A stretch of 23,986 nt of DNA from Lingula anatina (taxonomy: Eukaryota; Brachiopoda; Lingulata; Lingulida; Lingulidae). Location of the stretch: assembly GCF_001039355.2 (NCBI RefSeq), contig NW_019774045.1, positions 1 to 23,986 of the forward strand, read 5' to 3'. Each line of letters starts with the position of its first letter. The stretch's first letter is position 1. Made by a program: the position numbers and the translations under genes. Below the pieces are notes generated by a model that saw only the letters and a program-made list of their open reading frames with translations, ran no database searches and had not been told where the DNA came from. Positions 1 through 9,499 of this stretch are shown here, one piece after another.

Positions 1-232
1 ATAATACCCAGGGATGTTCTACCAAATCTTTTTGCAAAAGGGGTTATCAGCCAGGTTGACAAGGAAGAAATTATCGCTGAAGAAACTAATCATGGCCCCC
101 AAGTAGCTGCCCTGATGCTGATAGACAGAATATACCGTCATAAGCCTGGCTGGTACAGAGACTTTTTAGAGGTATTAGAAGCAACTGGTTATGAACATCT
201 TGTAAAGGAAATAGATCCAGACTTTGTTTCAG
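1..232 (+). CDS. CARD exon A1 (5' end cut by window)
   Basis: Frame 1 is open from base 1 and gives 77 residues starting IIPRDVLPNLF, through RHKPGWYRDFLEVLEATGY, to DPDFVSG. The donor gtaatg follows at 233 in phase 1. By comparison with exon A2 (2350-2691), about 110 coding bases of this exon lie upstream of the window. The GWYRDFLEVLEATGY stretch corresponds to the late-helix part of RIG-I/MDA5 CARDs. The exon is about 95% identical in DNA to 2460-2691 (12 differences by hand count), so it arose by a fairly recent tandem duplication. Confidence 0.85.
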
Positions 233-3200
233 GTAATGGTATATTGCTTTTTAGCATGTTTTTATAGTCAAACAATTGGATTCTATTTTATTTTTTATTT
301 ATTTATTTTTTTTACTGAAATAAAGATATTAATGGAAACATAATTGGACAAACTAAATGGTTATTTGCTATAGCTGAAAGCCAGATTTTAAAAGACTCAA
401 ACTACAATCTGCATCTATAAATATTGCGGATTGCTAGTCTTGTTTTAATGTGCTCTGTACCAATGCAAAACTTGCTCAAATATATCTGAATGGGAAGATG
501 AAATGAGCAGTAGAAGCTAGTAATGGCATTGAGGGGACATTTGGGTGATAACACTAGTAAATGTAATTAATTGGTGCTACATGTCATTTCCACCCCAGGA
601 ATGGAGACTTTGGGTGAAGAGAATAGACAGTTTTCACACAAAGAATTGCTTCGGGTATTTGAACCAGCATTTGTGATGAATCTTATCCCATCGCATCTTC
701 TGCCTTTTTGTCCATTCCTCCGTGAATCTCAACACGCAATCTTGAGAGCAGAAAGGACCAGCTCACCACAAAAAGCAGTGATGGAGCTCTTTGAAAAGTT
801 ACAGGCAGTAGATGAAGTGAAAGAACCAGGGTGGTTTCAATCATTTCTCGATGCACTGGAATCAGCGGGTAATTCATGTGCTTTTTACATCAGAACATGA
901 ATTGTACATGTAGGTAGTCTACATTAAATTTTTGTGTTGATAGCATTGAGGGTACTGTAAGGGTTTGTTATCATCCAGATACCGAATATGAGTTATTTCT
1001 TGCATTCAATAATTCAGTAATACATATATACCTTTGTGCTGATTAAAAAAAAAAAAATAAAAACCCCACCAAAATTATAAAATATCAGCATTTATATTTC
1101 TTGTTGCTATGTATAAGCAAAGGCAATTCAAAGCTTTCATTTAAAAGCATTTACCACTACCAGATAGATTCCTAGCACCAAACAAAACCACTCTGAATTT
1201 AATCTAAAACAGAAATATTGTTTGGTACAAATGTTAATTGAAGAGACAGGTTTCTATCTACATTGGCTAGGTGCCTGGCAAGCCATTTATTTGAACTATT
1301 TGTTTAATGATATAAAATAAAAAGGAAATCTTTTTATCAAGAACTACGGGTGTTTTATACCTTGGGTAGCATGGCCTTGTTGCATGGTACACTAACAAGA
1401 TAATAATTTATTAAACCAATGAAATATACAAAATGCATACTATTGAGCATCTTTTGCTTTGTAAAAGCATTTATGTTATGAATTCCTACAATCTTCTGCA
1501 TGAGTGTTGTACCTGATGTTGATATGAGATTATAAAGTTAAACATAATTTAGTGCTTCATTTCATATTCATTTGCATGGGAATGTTGCCTGTAAAAACTA
1601 CAGTATGACAAAGTTGTACAAGTGTATGTAACTCAGAGCATGAAATAACAACATTGAAAAGAAGCATATTTTTTGGTTTGAAATATAATAAAATCAAGTA
1701 AACGATTAAAGAAATAGCTGCAATGAGGTAATAAATACCAGGGAGTGGCATGAAAATGATTTTAAGCTCAGCTTTATTTTACAGATACATTATTTAGTTT
1801 AAAAAACAAAATATTACAATTGCCAATTTTATCATGTTTATCAGTGGATGTGAGGAACTAAACTGTTTGAGGGTGTTGGGGCTGTTGAGGCAGTTAAAAC
1901 TGTTTTTGTTTTGGAGTAATGAGCCCCTTATTACAGATTTTCATTTAAAAAAGATGTTATTTTGCTTTATCAATAATCAAACCTGAAAGATGGCTTTAAA
2001 GAAAAATTGCTGGCAGTGTTTTGAAGCACAATTGGTGTCATAAAACTGGCTTTAAAATTGTGTTTGTGGTTGCTCAGGTAAAAGAGAAATTTGAGAAACT
2101 GATATTCAATTTTTACAACAAAATTGCAACTATGACATCACCCGTAAGATGATATGTGTAAAATTGTTAATAAATTTAGTCACTGAACACTGGGGATTTA
2201 TCTGTTATCCAAAAGAATGTATGCAAGGCAGTAAATAGTTTTTGACAAAAGTTAACAATATAAAATGAGACTATAGCATTTGTGTTTTCAACCATAATGT
2301 TTTGAATGTTTACTTTAATCTGCCTTTATTATTATTCTATTTTTTGTAGAATTTTTCACCTTGGCCAACCTACTGCAAGACACTTTGACACATTCACCAG
2401 AGACTGATGAAAACTGCAAGCATATCATCAATGTATTCACTCCTCTTCTCTATGAAAATATAATACCCAGGGATGTTCTACCAAATCTTTTTGCAAAAGG
2501 GGTTATCAACCAATCTGACAAGGAAGAAATTATGGCTGAAGAAACTAATCATGGCTCCCAAACAGCTGCCCAAATGCTGATAGACAGAATATACCGACAT
2601 AAGCCTGGCTGGTACAGAGACTTTTTAGAGGTATTGGAAGCAACTGGTTATGAACATCTTGTAAAGGAAATAGATCCAGACTTTGTTTCAGGTATCAGTA
2701 TATTGCTTTTAAGCACACTTTTATAGTCAAATGAAAAGGATCCGATGTTTTGTTTTTTTAAAATTGAAATTAGGATTTAATGAAAATTGTGATTAAGGCA
2801 AACTAAACAGCTGTTTGCTATTATTAAAAAGTGTATTTTTATACGTGTGACTTAAAAAGCTGTCTACATATATATATAAATACTGAGGATTATATTATAT
2901 GTTATATTCATTTATGAGTCATTAACTTGACAGTATTTTTGATAAATGCTACAGGTGTAAAGGAGACCCTAGATGCTGATGGTGCAAATGGGAGTGGTGG
3001 AAATAATGGTAGGTAAATTTATTCAATCATTTGAATCATTTTAAGTTGCAAGCTCAAAGGTGGAGAGAATGGTATTTTAACTTGTATAATTCAGATTCTA
3101 CAAGTTTAGCGTATAAAGTAATAATATTGGTGCTCCCATGCAATCATGTGACAGCTCCATTTACACAGCATAACACCTACAGTATATGTATCTGTTGAAG

Positions 3201-3436
3201 AAGGCAGACAGATGCTGCTGACAGCAGGGGTGGATCCACAAATATTTTCTGACAGTCTTTCAAAGTAACTTTGTTCACAAATCCTCCATTTCTTCTGACA
3301 GAAAACATTAGATGCTCATCAATATAAACCTGAAAATTTTTGACTGTCTTCAGGAAAACCGAGAAGACCGCCTCCATCTGCCTCTAAACAGTTCCATGTG
3401 GAAAACCCCTTAAGACCATCCCGGGCCCCCACATGA
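1..3436 (+). CDS. Multi-CARD protein, RIG-I-like CARDs, 3' part of gene (5 exons in window)
   Basis: The joined exons are 1-232, 599-868, 2350-2691, 2955-3008 and 3354-3436, all on the + strand with GT-AG junctions in phase 1, giving one continuous reading frame that enters the window already open. It encodes CARD A1 (partial), CARD B, CARD A2, a Gly/Asn linker and a basic/proline-rich end. CARDs of this type pack against CARDs of partner proteins to pass on a danger signal; in RIG-I and MDA5 the partner is MAVS, in the cytosol or on mitochondria. The PGW(F/Y)xxFL(D/E)xLExxG helix and the IIPRDVLPNL segment are the family signature I recognise. An RLR would next carry a DExD/H helicase; none is visible before the SLC7 gene. 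The product could be a CARD-only adaptor or decoy, a MAVS-like protein, or a broken RLR. CARD identity is firm; the last exon and the absence of a helicase are inference. Confidence 0.75.
599..868 (+). CDS. CARD exon B
   Basis: This 270-base exon has phase 1 at both ends. It is preceded by a pyrimidine-rich acceptor ending ccaccccag and followed by gtaatt. It encodes 90 residues beginning GMETLGEENRQ and ending EPGWFQSFLDALESAG. The GWFxxFLDAL motif is very close to the first CARD of RIG-I; LLPFCPFLRESQHAILRAE is the helix 2-3 region. It differs clearly from CARD A, so the A-B order recalls the tandem CARD1-CARD2 of RIG-I-like receptors. An internal ATG at the exon start might look like a gene start, but the open frame continues upstream through the splice. 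Confidence 0.85.
869..2349 (+). other. Intron between CARD B and CARD A2 (1.48 kb)
   Basis: This is AT-rich sequence with homopolymer runs (an A-run near 1045) and no exon-like reading frame that I trust. A hydrophobic 64-residue minus-strand frame at 1557-1751 looks like AT-rich chance. I see no recognisable element. Confidence 0.6.
2350..2691 (+). CDS. CARD exon A2 (complete copy of CARD A)
   Basis: This 342-base exon is phase 1 to phase 1, with acceptor ttttttgtag and donor gtatca. It codes for 114 residues from EFFTLANLLQDTLTHSPE through NIIPRDVLPNLFAKGVINQ and PGWYRDFLEVLEATGY to DPDFVSG. It shows the full length of the CARD A module, including the N-terminal helix that is missing from A1. 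The first ~50 bases of the following intron also match the intron after A1, so the duplicated unit extends beyond the exon. Six residues differ from A1, all in a 22-residue segment in the middle of the module. Confidence 0.87.
2955..3008 (+). CDS. Short Gly/Asn-rich linker exon
   Basis: This 54-base exon sits between acceptor tgctacag and donor gtaggt, phase 1 to phase 1. It adds 18 residues, VKETLDADGANGSGGNNG including the shared split glycine codon. It is low-complexity and probably an unstructured tether after the last CARD. A second possible donor, gtaaat, lies four bases downstream and would change the frame; the first keeps the phase used by all other exons of the gene. Confidence 0.6.
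3354..3436 (+). CDS. Candidate terminal exon, basic/proline-rich, with stop codon
   Basis: The acceptor tttttgactgtcttcag precedes 3354. In the phase carried from the previous exon it reads KPRRPPPSASKQFHVENP, then LRPSRAPT and a TGA at 3434-3436. ATTAAA, a common variant poly(A) signal, occurs just after the stop. Composition (Pro, Arg, Ser) is more protein-like than the AT-rich surroundings. If real, the protein ends without a helicase or membrane anchor. It could instead be an internal exon using an unseen donor, or chance; transcript data are absent here. Confidence 0.5.
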
Positions 3437-3775
3437 CATTAAATAACTTTTTATGATAAAATAACCCTAGGGTTTTCGGCACAATGGGTTCACATCTTTG
3501 GATAATGCTCTCTGTAATCCTGCTACAGAGATTCCAAGGTTCCTTGTCTTAAACTCTGCGCACGTAAAAGAATGAAACGACTCCATGTTGTAACTTCAAC
3601 AGAATATATTTTGCTACACTAACAGTTACATATGGTACAAGCCTCTCTCTCCTCCTCTCTGTCTTCTATCCAGTCTCACCTATACATATTACTCTTCCAT
3701 CTTCTCTCTATATTTAAGTTTACAGATTTTTATACTAAACTTTATCAATTAAACTGTCCATCACATACCCAGCGG
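3437..3775. other. Intergenic stretch after the CARD gene
   Basis: This contains the ATTAAA motif right after the stop at 3436, then AT-rich sequence and a pyrimidine-rich (CT/CCT) stretch around 3650-3710. No gene is seen. It runs directly into the TTGA-repeat tail of the LINE fragment. Confidence 0.5.
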
Positions 3776-3826
3776 GCAAATCAACATTGAATCAATGTTG
3801 AGTCAACGTTGATGGTCAACGTTGAA
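3776..3826. repeat. CAACGTTGA/ATTGAATCAATG palindromic repeat tract
   Basis: About 50 bases of short imperfect palindromes (TCAACATTGA, ATCAATGTTGA, TCAACGTTGA, GTCAACGTTGA) follow the LINE stop codon directly. They are adjacent to CCCAGCGGGCA. The position suggests that they are the 3' end of the LINE rather than an independent satellite. Confidence 0.65.
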
Positions 3827-4673
3827 ACTATGACTGTAAATTGTGATTTGATATTCTGAACTTGCAGTAGGCTCTTCTATGCTCTGCTATGGACACAAAA
3901 GATAAGTATTCCTCAAATACCAAATCTAGTTTAAATGAGCTGTAGGTCCTTAGCTTGCCTGATTCGCGCACTGAGGAATACCAATTCTGCCTGCTTATAT
4001 CCATTAATCGTTGTCTAAACTGTTCTGTAAAAAGTGCCACATTTCCACATCCTTGGTTTTCCCATACTACTCCAAATCCATATGAATATAAAAGATGCTT
4101 GATGTCACTCGCCCATGTTTTCCTCCCACTACTATCTAAATCAAACAGTAACTTGTAACATGATTTCGGTAGCCTACCGTCGTCCATACATAAAAACTTG
4201 AACCAATACTTAATACATTTGACATGGTAATCTATGTATAGAGGGTAACGACCACATTCCCCAAGAACTGCTTGTGTGCTTGCATTATCCGATACCATCA
4301 ATAATCTTTTACAAAACTTAACTTGAACATTCTCTATTGATTCGGATATTTCATAACCCCATATTTCTGCTCCATATGTAAGTATGGGTTTTATCATTGA
4401 ATCAAATATCTTAAAACATAAGACGTGGGGCAAAGATCCCACATTTTTAAATAACCTGAAACATCTTGCCATAGATTTCTTTGCTTGAGTTGCTAAAGTT
4501 TGTTTTGCTTTGGACCAAGACAGCTTTGGAGTAAACATAACACCCAAATACTTATAATGCGATACAGTCTCTAACTCCACGCTGTCAAAAAACCACTTCT
4601 CGTTATGTCTAAGGTAACCACCATTTCTGAAAACTATTACCTTGGTTTTATCAAGATTCACATTCATGAGCAA
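3776..4673 (-). mobile_element. 5'-truncated non-LTR retrotransposon (LINE), reverse transcriptase C-terminal part
   Basis: The minus-strand frame from 4673 down to the TAG at 3828-3830 gives 281 residues. It holds the region after the RT catalytic core: DKTKVIVFRNGG, YKYLGVMFTPKLSW and MIKPILTYGAEIWG, all typical of the thumb/connection of CR1/jockey-like LINEs in marine invertebrates. The YxDD palm motif, endonuclease and ORF1 are absent; a stop lies two codons upstream of 4673, so the copy is truncated and dead. No ATG marks the beginning, only TTG. Just past the ORF, 3776-3830 carries repeats of a CAACGTTGA/TTGA type, then CCCAGCGGGCA, which probably is the 3' tail. Family assignment beyond LINE is inference. 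Confidence 0.85.
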
Positions 4674-5144
4674 TACCTATAGGTGGTTAGAATTTCAAAC
4701 ACACTGTGACGGATTTCAGCAGGAAAACGAAGCAGTTTAAGTTTTTGATGCTGTCGTCGCAAATCAAATTCTCTCCAGTAAATATGAACGGGGATATTTC
4801 TAGGAAATTCTACTGGAATAATATTTGTACTTTATCAAGAGTGTATGCTCCACAGCATTAGTGCGCATGCAGTGGGCATGTGTCAGTTTATACACTAAAA
4901 CACTAGTGAGCACTGCTACATACATGATCTCACAATATAGATATTTGTATTTACGAACCTAATAAATCCTTATGTGCACAGTATTACCTGATGTAATCAA
5001 TACAAAATATAATTAAACAAATAAACATAAAAGTGAAAAAAGGTAACTTTTCGTTGACTCGTTAAAACAAATCACGTGGCAAATATTTATAAAAACGAAG
5101 ATCCAATAGTCACAAGTTGGATTACTTTACACATTACTTATGAA
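4674..5144. other. Intergenic, between LINE fragment and LRR gene
   Basis: AT-rich non-coding sequence; it would hold the 3' UTR of the minus-strand LRR gene. No clear AATAAA on the minus strand was found close to the stop codon. Nothing else is recognised. Confidence 0.5.
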
Positions 5145-6971
5145 TTACAGGGGAGCCTCCGTGTTGTTTGCAACCCCGCATGTATTCCTCAAAGGTTCAT
5201 AGTCGGCACTCGGGCCTCTGCTGGCCGTTCCATCCGTGTTCTGATACAGACTATCTCCAGAACTTCGACATTCAGGTGCCCTTTCACCCTGGGCAGCTTC
5301 CGATAGTTGAAGACCTTGATTGACGTGACCCCGGCTCCTCCCATTTGAGGGCACTCGGTTCCTTCGCTTGAAGAAGCATGTCAGCAACATAGCGATAGTA
5401 GCGACAAATGCCAGGAGGGCGACAACGGCGACGGATACCGACACCGTTGTGAAAGTTTGAACGATGTCGAGGTCCTTTTTGATACCGGATATTTGGGCTG
5501 AATTGACGAACGAAGCCTCGGGCGTCCTGACAATGTTGCAGCTTTCAAAACTTTCGTCTTCAGACGTGCAACCATCTAGGGGATATGAAGACAATGACTG
5601 GCCGTATAGCTCTCTTGGTAGATAACACGATCCACTAAAACTTACCCTTGAGCCGAAAGACGCTGACAGTTTTCGAACCCAGGCCAAACGACAATCGCAA
5701 TTGAAAAGGTTGCTTGAAATGTAGGAGTTCTGAAGATATGCCTGTAAGTTTGCAACCGTACACTTGTCAAAGGTTTCAAATTTATTGCCTTCCAGGTTAA
5801 GATTCTTTATGGACTGAGGAACAAAGAGGATCGGGGTAACTTCGTGTATAAGATTATAACTTAGGTCTAGTTCCTCCAGATGGCCAAAATTTTGGAACGA
5901 CATCCGTTCAAGAGAAGCTATTTTATTGTGGTCCAGGCTAAGTTTTCTTAACTGTACCAGTTTGACAAATTGACCATGATTTAATTCTCGTATTCCATTA
6001 TAGCTTAGGTCAAGTTCTATCAGCTTTTCCATTCCTGATATTGCATCAGGTATGTCTGTTAAAGACAAACTAATTTGGGAGAGCCTGAGAATCCTTAACG
6101 ACTTCTGATTGGCAAGAACGTTCAGGGTAGAAACGACACTGGGATTTCGACTTAGATCTAGGATTTCCAACTTCTTTAGATTGAGGAAGACGTTGTCCGA
6201 CAAAGAGTTCAGATTACAATATTTCATGTTTAGATAGGTCAGATTTTGAAGCAAGCCAATACCCAGAGGTATTTCATACAGTCGATTATTATAAACGTCC
6301 AGCCACTCTAAAGAGGAGGGTAGATTGCCAAATGACGTCACTGAACTTTGGTTGAGGTTACAGCTTCTGAGAGACAATTTCCTTAAATAAGTCAGGCGCT
6401 GCAAGGATGATGGGATACTACTCAATAGATAGTTGTTGTCAAGCCACAGCGACCGGAGTGATGTCAGGTAACTAAGATAGTTTGATGGGTCACCAGTTAT
6501 TCTATTGCCTGCAAGGTCCAGCTCCTGTAAAGCCGTTAGATATGACAAGACTGAGGGGACGGTGGTAAGGTAGGAGTTCCGGAACAACAAAGTTCGCAGG
6601 CTGTTCTCTACACCGCCGTAATAGAAAGCCCACCAATCTATAGAAGGACTGCTGCCTAGCGTGTTCCTTATGTCTACACGTATGATATTAGGGATATTTT
6701 GAAAAGCGCCACTGTTGATAGTAAGTGTAGAACTCGGTGAAAAAGAACTGACTTGAAATAAATCGACCGTATCATTGGTAGCCGTAAAGTGCGAATGATC
6801 TATAAAATACTCATTGTAAGGGTTGCAGTAAAATCTCCATTTAGTCTGTCCTTCTTCAGTATAATTAGCACAGTCTGAGCAGTAGGGATTGATGGAACAT
6901 GCCCCTTGGCATATTGAGGGTACAGCGACTAGCAAACTTGCACAGAAAAGAAATAGACCTCCTAGAACCAT
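5145..6971 (-). CDS. Leucine-rich repeat type I transmembrane receptor, intronless
   Basis: The frame is uninterrupted from ATG at 6969-6971 to TAA at 5145-5147, 608 residues. An upstream in-frame ATG at 7022 would add 17 residues before the signal peptide; I prefer 6971 because MVLGGLFLFCASLLVAVPS is then a clean N-terminal signal sequence. Order: signal peptide (1-23), a Cys/Asn-rich divergent N-terminal cap (24-60), about 12 LRRs (125-400, e.g. LQELDLAGNRI, LEELDLSYNLI), an LRRCT cap with NCDCRLAWV and later cysteines (425-468), a transmembrane helix (about 508-534) followed by KRRNR, and a ~73-residue cytoplasmic tail with YQNT (Tyr576) and YEPL (Tyr591). The LRRs face outside and should bind a ligand or another receptor; ligand unknown. 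No TIR, Ig or kinase domain. GC content is visibly higher than in its flanks, and lack of introns suggests a retrocopy origin or an expanded single-exon LRR family. Confidence 0.9.
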   Translation of the reverse strand: MVLGGLFLFCASLLVAVPSICQGACSINPYCSDCANYTEEGQTKWRFYCNPYNEYFIDHSHFTATNDTVDLFQVSSFSPSSTLTINSGAFQNIPNIIRVDIRNTLGSSPSIDWWAFYYGGVENSLRTLLFRNSYLTTVPSVLSYLTALQELDLAGNRITGDPSNYLSYLTSLRSLWLDNNYLLSSIPSSLQRLTYLRKLSLRSCNLNQSSVTSFGNLPSSLEWLDVYNNRLYEIPLGIGLLQNLTYLNMKYCNLNSLSDNVFLNLKKLEILDLSRNPSVVSTLNVLANQKSLRILRLSQISLSLTDIPDAISGMEKLIELDLSYNGIRELNHGQFVKLVQLRKLSLDHNKIASLERMSFQNFGHLEELDLSYNLIHEVTPILFVPQSIKNLNLEGNKFETFDKCTVANLQAYLQNSYISSNLFNCDCRLAWVRKLSASFGSRVSFSGSCYLPRELYGQSLSSYPLDGCTSEDESFESCNIVRTPEASFVNSAQISGIKKDLDIVQTFTTVSVSVAVVALLAFVATIAMLLTCFFKRRNRVPSNGRSRGHVNQGLQLSEAAQGERAPECRSSGDSLYQNTDGTASRGPSADYEPLRNTCGVANNTEAPL

Positions 6972-8168
6972 TTTGTTACGCTGAAGTGAAAAATTGAAAT
7001 ACCAACACAAATTATTCTGCATTGAATGAAAGAGGTGAACAAATACATGCTATTTGTATTAAACGACACTGACAGTTTTGAAGCTGTTTTAGGAGGCAAT
7101 TATGCACACAAATACCAATTCCATACATTTAATAGTTTTCAAAACAAGACCTATTTCTGATTGAAGGCTACACTCTTAACGTAAAAAGAAGGCACACAGA
7201 TGTATAAAAAATACTTTGTATTTTTAGACCCATTACATTATTTCAGGTGGAGGGGGGGGGGGGTAAAACAAAAGTTGGTATAACCCCCCCTACACCGTAA
7301 TAGATCTAAAAGACAAAGCATTATTTTTTAAAATTGTAACCCCCCCCCCCAATCCCCTGTACCCCAATACGCACCCTCTGAAATTTAGTTTGCGATATTT
7401 TAGCATTTTTTGCATGTTTTCCATGGTATTTGTCCCTCATAATGTACCAAAAGTTCAGAAAATTACATTCCTTTATTTTTAATCCAAAAATATCAAAACA
7501 AAACCTGTCTAACTAGCATAGCTAAAAATCACTACAATTTGCCAATTTAATCAACACTATAATCATTGAAAAAGTGTGTTTTATCTCATTTCATCCGTTG
7601 TCTTTATGTATATTTGGGTTGGGGACTGGGTGCTCAAGATTAGTCAAATATTAACTTTGCCTTTTACACAATTGTTTTCCTTCCCCTGAGTTGAAGTCAC
7701 CTTTATAACCTGAACAGATGTACGCTTCTTGTTTTTGTGTTCTACCTTATGTGTTTTTGCATTCGAACCTCTGTAAATTTTTGACAATTTAGCTGATAAA
7801 TTTTATATAGACTTACCTGATAGGATGTGGCATCCAGTCTTGGCAAAGAGTTGAACAAGGAAGTAATGTCGCAGAAAATGTGCTTTTCACAAGATGTTTT
7901 TTTTTAGCTTTTCTATTCAAACGTCTGAGGATTCCTTTGCAAAGAATGTTTTTGTTCTGTAGGGAAATTCTTTAGCTAAACACGTGGTTCTTTTCAAAAG
8001 AGTAAGAAACGTTGAAAATCAGTATACAGCAGGTAGGTCAAGCGTTCACTAGTATTCCTACTAGTCTGCGTAGACGGTGCATGGTGATAAAGTATTGAGG
8101 CATAGGGGGTGTTCCCTTACTCAATCAGCCCTTTTTGTGTTTTTCGTTTGTTTTTTTTTNAACACCAG
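6972..8168. other. Shared upstream region of the divergent LRR and SLC7 genes
   Basis: This 1.2-kb stretch lies between the LRR start (minus strand) and the first SLC7 coding exon (plus strand), so it should contain the LRR promoter and perhaps 5' UTR exons of SLC7. It is AT-rich with a G12 run (7252-7263) and C7/C10 runs (7284-7290, 7340-7349). No TATA box or conserved promoter element could be assigned with confidence. Confidence 0.4.
7252..7349. repeat. G-run/C-run pair
   Basis: A G12 run is followed 20 bases later by a C7 run and about 50 bases after that by a C10 run. Complementary runs can pair as a hairpin; similar G/C runs sit in MITE-like sequence at 12826-12957, so this may be a decayed element. 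Confidence 0.4.
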
Positions 8169-8182
8169 CTGAAAAAGAACCC

Positions 8183-8636
8183 ATGAATTCTAACACGAAT
8201 ACGGACTCCTCAGGAAGGACAGATGCAGTGACACTGAAAAAAGAAATGGGACTTCTACAAGGAGTCGCTATTATAGTTGGGACGATCGTTGGAAGCGGCA
8301 TTTTTGTCTCCCCAAAAGGCGTTCTTCAATACTCAGGTTCGGTGGGAGCATCCCTCATGTTATGGGCGGCATGCGGTGTGGTCTCCCTGGTTGGAGCCAT
8401 GTGTTATACTGAACTTGGAACATTTATTCTAATCTCAGGCGCGGACTACGCATATATCCGTCATTCTTTTGGGAATTTTGTAGGGTTTCTCTTCTTGTGG
8501 GTATTACTAGTTATAATTACACCGACCAGTAATGCTATCATAGCACTGACTTTTGCTAACTACATGATCCAGCCTTTTTTTCCTCATTGTCCGAATCCAG
8601 AAATCCCCACACGGCTCTTGGCTGCTGCATGCTTGT
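8183..8636 (+). CDS. SLC7 coding exon 1 (TM1-TM4 start)
   Basis: The exon codes for residues 1-151 and ends in phase 1 (TTG T, donor gtaagt). The ATG at 8183 gives a 20-residue cytoplasmic N-terminus before KKEMGLL, the usual beginning of the conserved core. An acceptor-like pyrimidine tract plus aacaccag ends at 8168, so the exon probably starts at 8169 with 14 bases of 5' UTR. The undetermined base at 8160 lies in that tract. The frame is open upstream to 8135, but that part looks like poly-T, not protein. Confidence 0.9.
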
Positions 8637-9449
8637 GTAAGTATTGGCATATGGAATGGTCACTTCCTAAAGAGATTTTGAGGATAATTATTTTTTATTA
8701 TCAAATGACAATAACTGATGTATGAATTATGTGATATGTAACAAAAAAAAGGTTATTTTTATCATTGACAAAATATGATTTTAAAGTGCTATTGGGAACA
8801 AAAAGTTGGAATAATCAACATGAACACTCCAATTTATTCACATGCTTTTTATTTTTTCTTGTTTACCAATGTGTTAAGCACAGTTTACAATAGTGTTTAC
8901 AACAGTGATGGCGTTTCAATTTTCCTAAAAAACTCAGACTGCAGGACATGTCCATCATGAATTGAAAATGTCCGACATGCAACGTTAGCATGTCAGTCAC
9001 AATGTCCGTACTGTCGGATGACAGCATTTGAAATACTTAGTCCTCGCCCAGTTGTACGTGCTTTTTACCACTGAATGAAGTTCTTCAGCGCGAAAGATAG
9101 GTCATGCATTGATAGTTGCAAGTCTTGCCCTAACGAGCATTTTCTAGCCTCCTTGCGCAATTCTGGGGTTTAGTATGTTGTTCGTGCAGTTTTTTAATAA
9201 TTGAAAGCAAATGCATAGTCTACTGGAACTTACTTGATTGCTTTGAACTCAAAAAGAATATCTGCACTTGGACTCTGAATCAGATTCTCCCAAACAAGTC
9301 AAATGTGTAGTAAAAAAAAATGACACCAATGTGAATTCTCCACTACTACACGTTAAGCCTACCACTGCTGAACCGGTTCAGGCCAGTTTAGACAGGTATG
9401 GGGTGAACAAGTGTCGGTAGTGCAGACACAGTGGCATCGTTCTCTCTCT

Positions 9450-9499
<50 letters not shown>

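Noticed and set aside
1557-1751. Hydrophobic 64-residue minus-strand frame resembling a membrane segment
   Set aside because: AT-rich sequence gives Ile/Leu/Phe-rich chance frames; no family match and it lies within an intron.
3177-3377. 66-residue minus-strand frame starting MEAVFSVFLKTVKNF
   Set aside because: It overlaps the candidate last CARD exon in antisense, has no recognisable domain and no splice or promoter support.
5076-5306. 76-residue plus-strand frame, and 5381-5575 on the minus strand in another frame
   Set aside because: They overlap the LRR gene in other frames; the LRR frame explains the sequence.
5145-6971. ITAM in the LRR receptor tail
   Set aside because: The two tyrosines are 15 residues apart and only YEPL fits YxxL; YQNT does not, so it is not a canonical ITAM.
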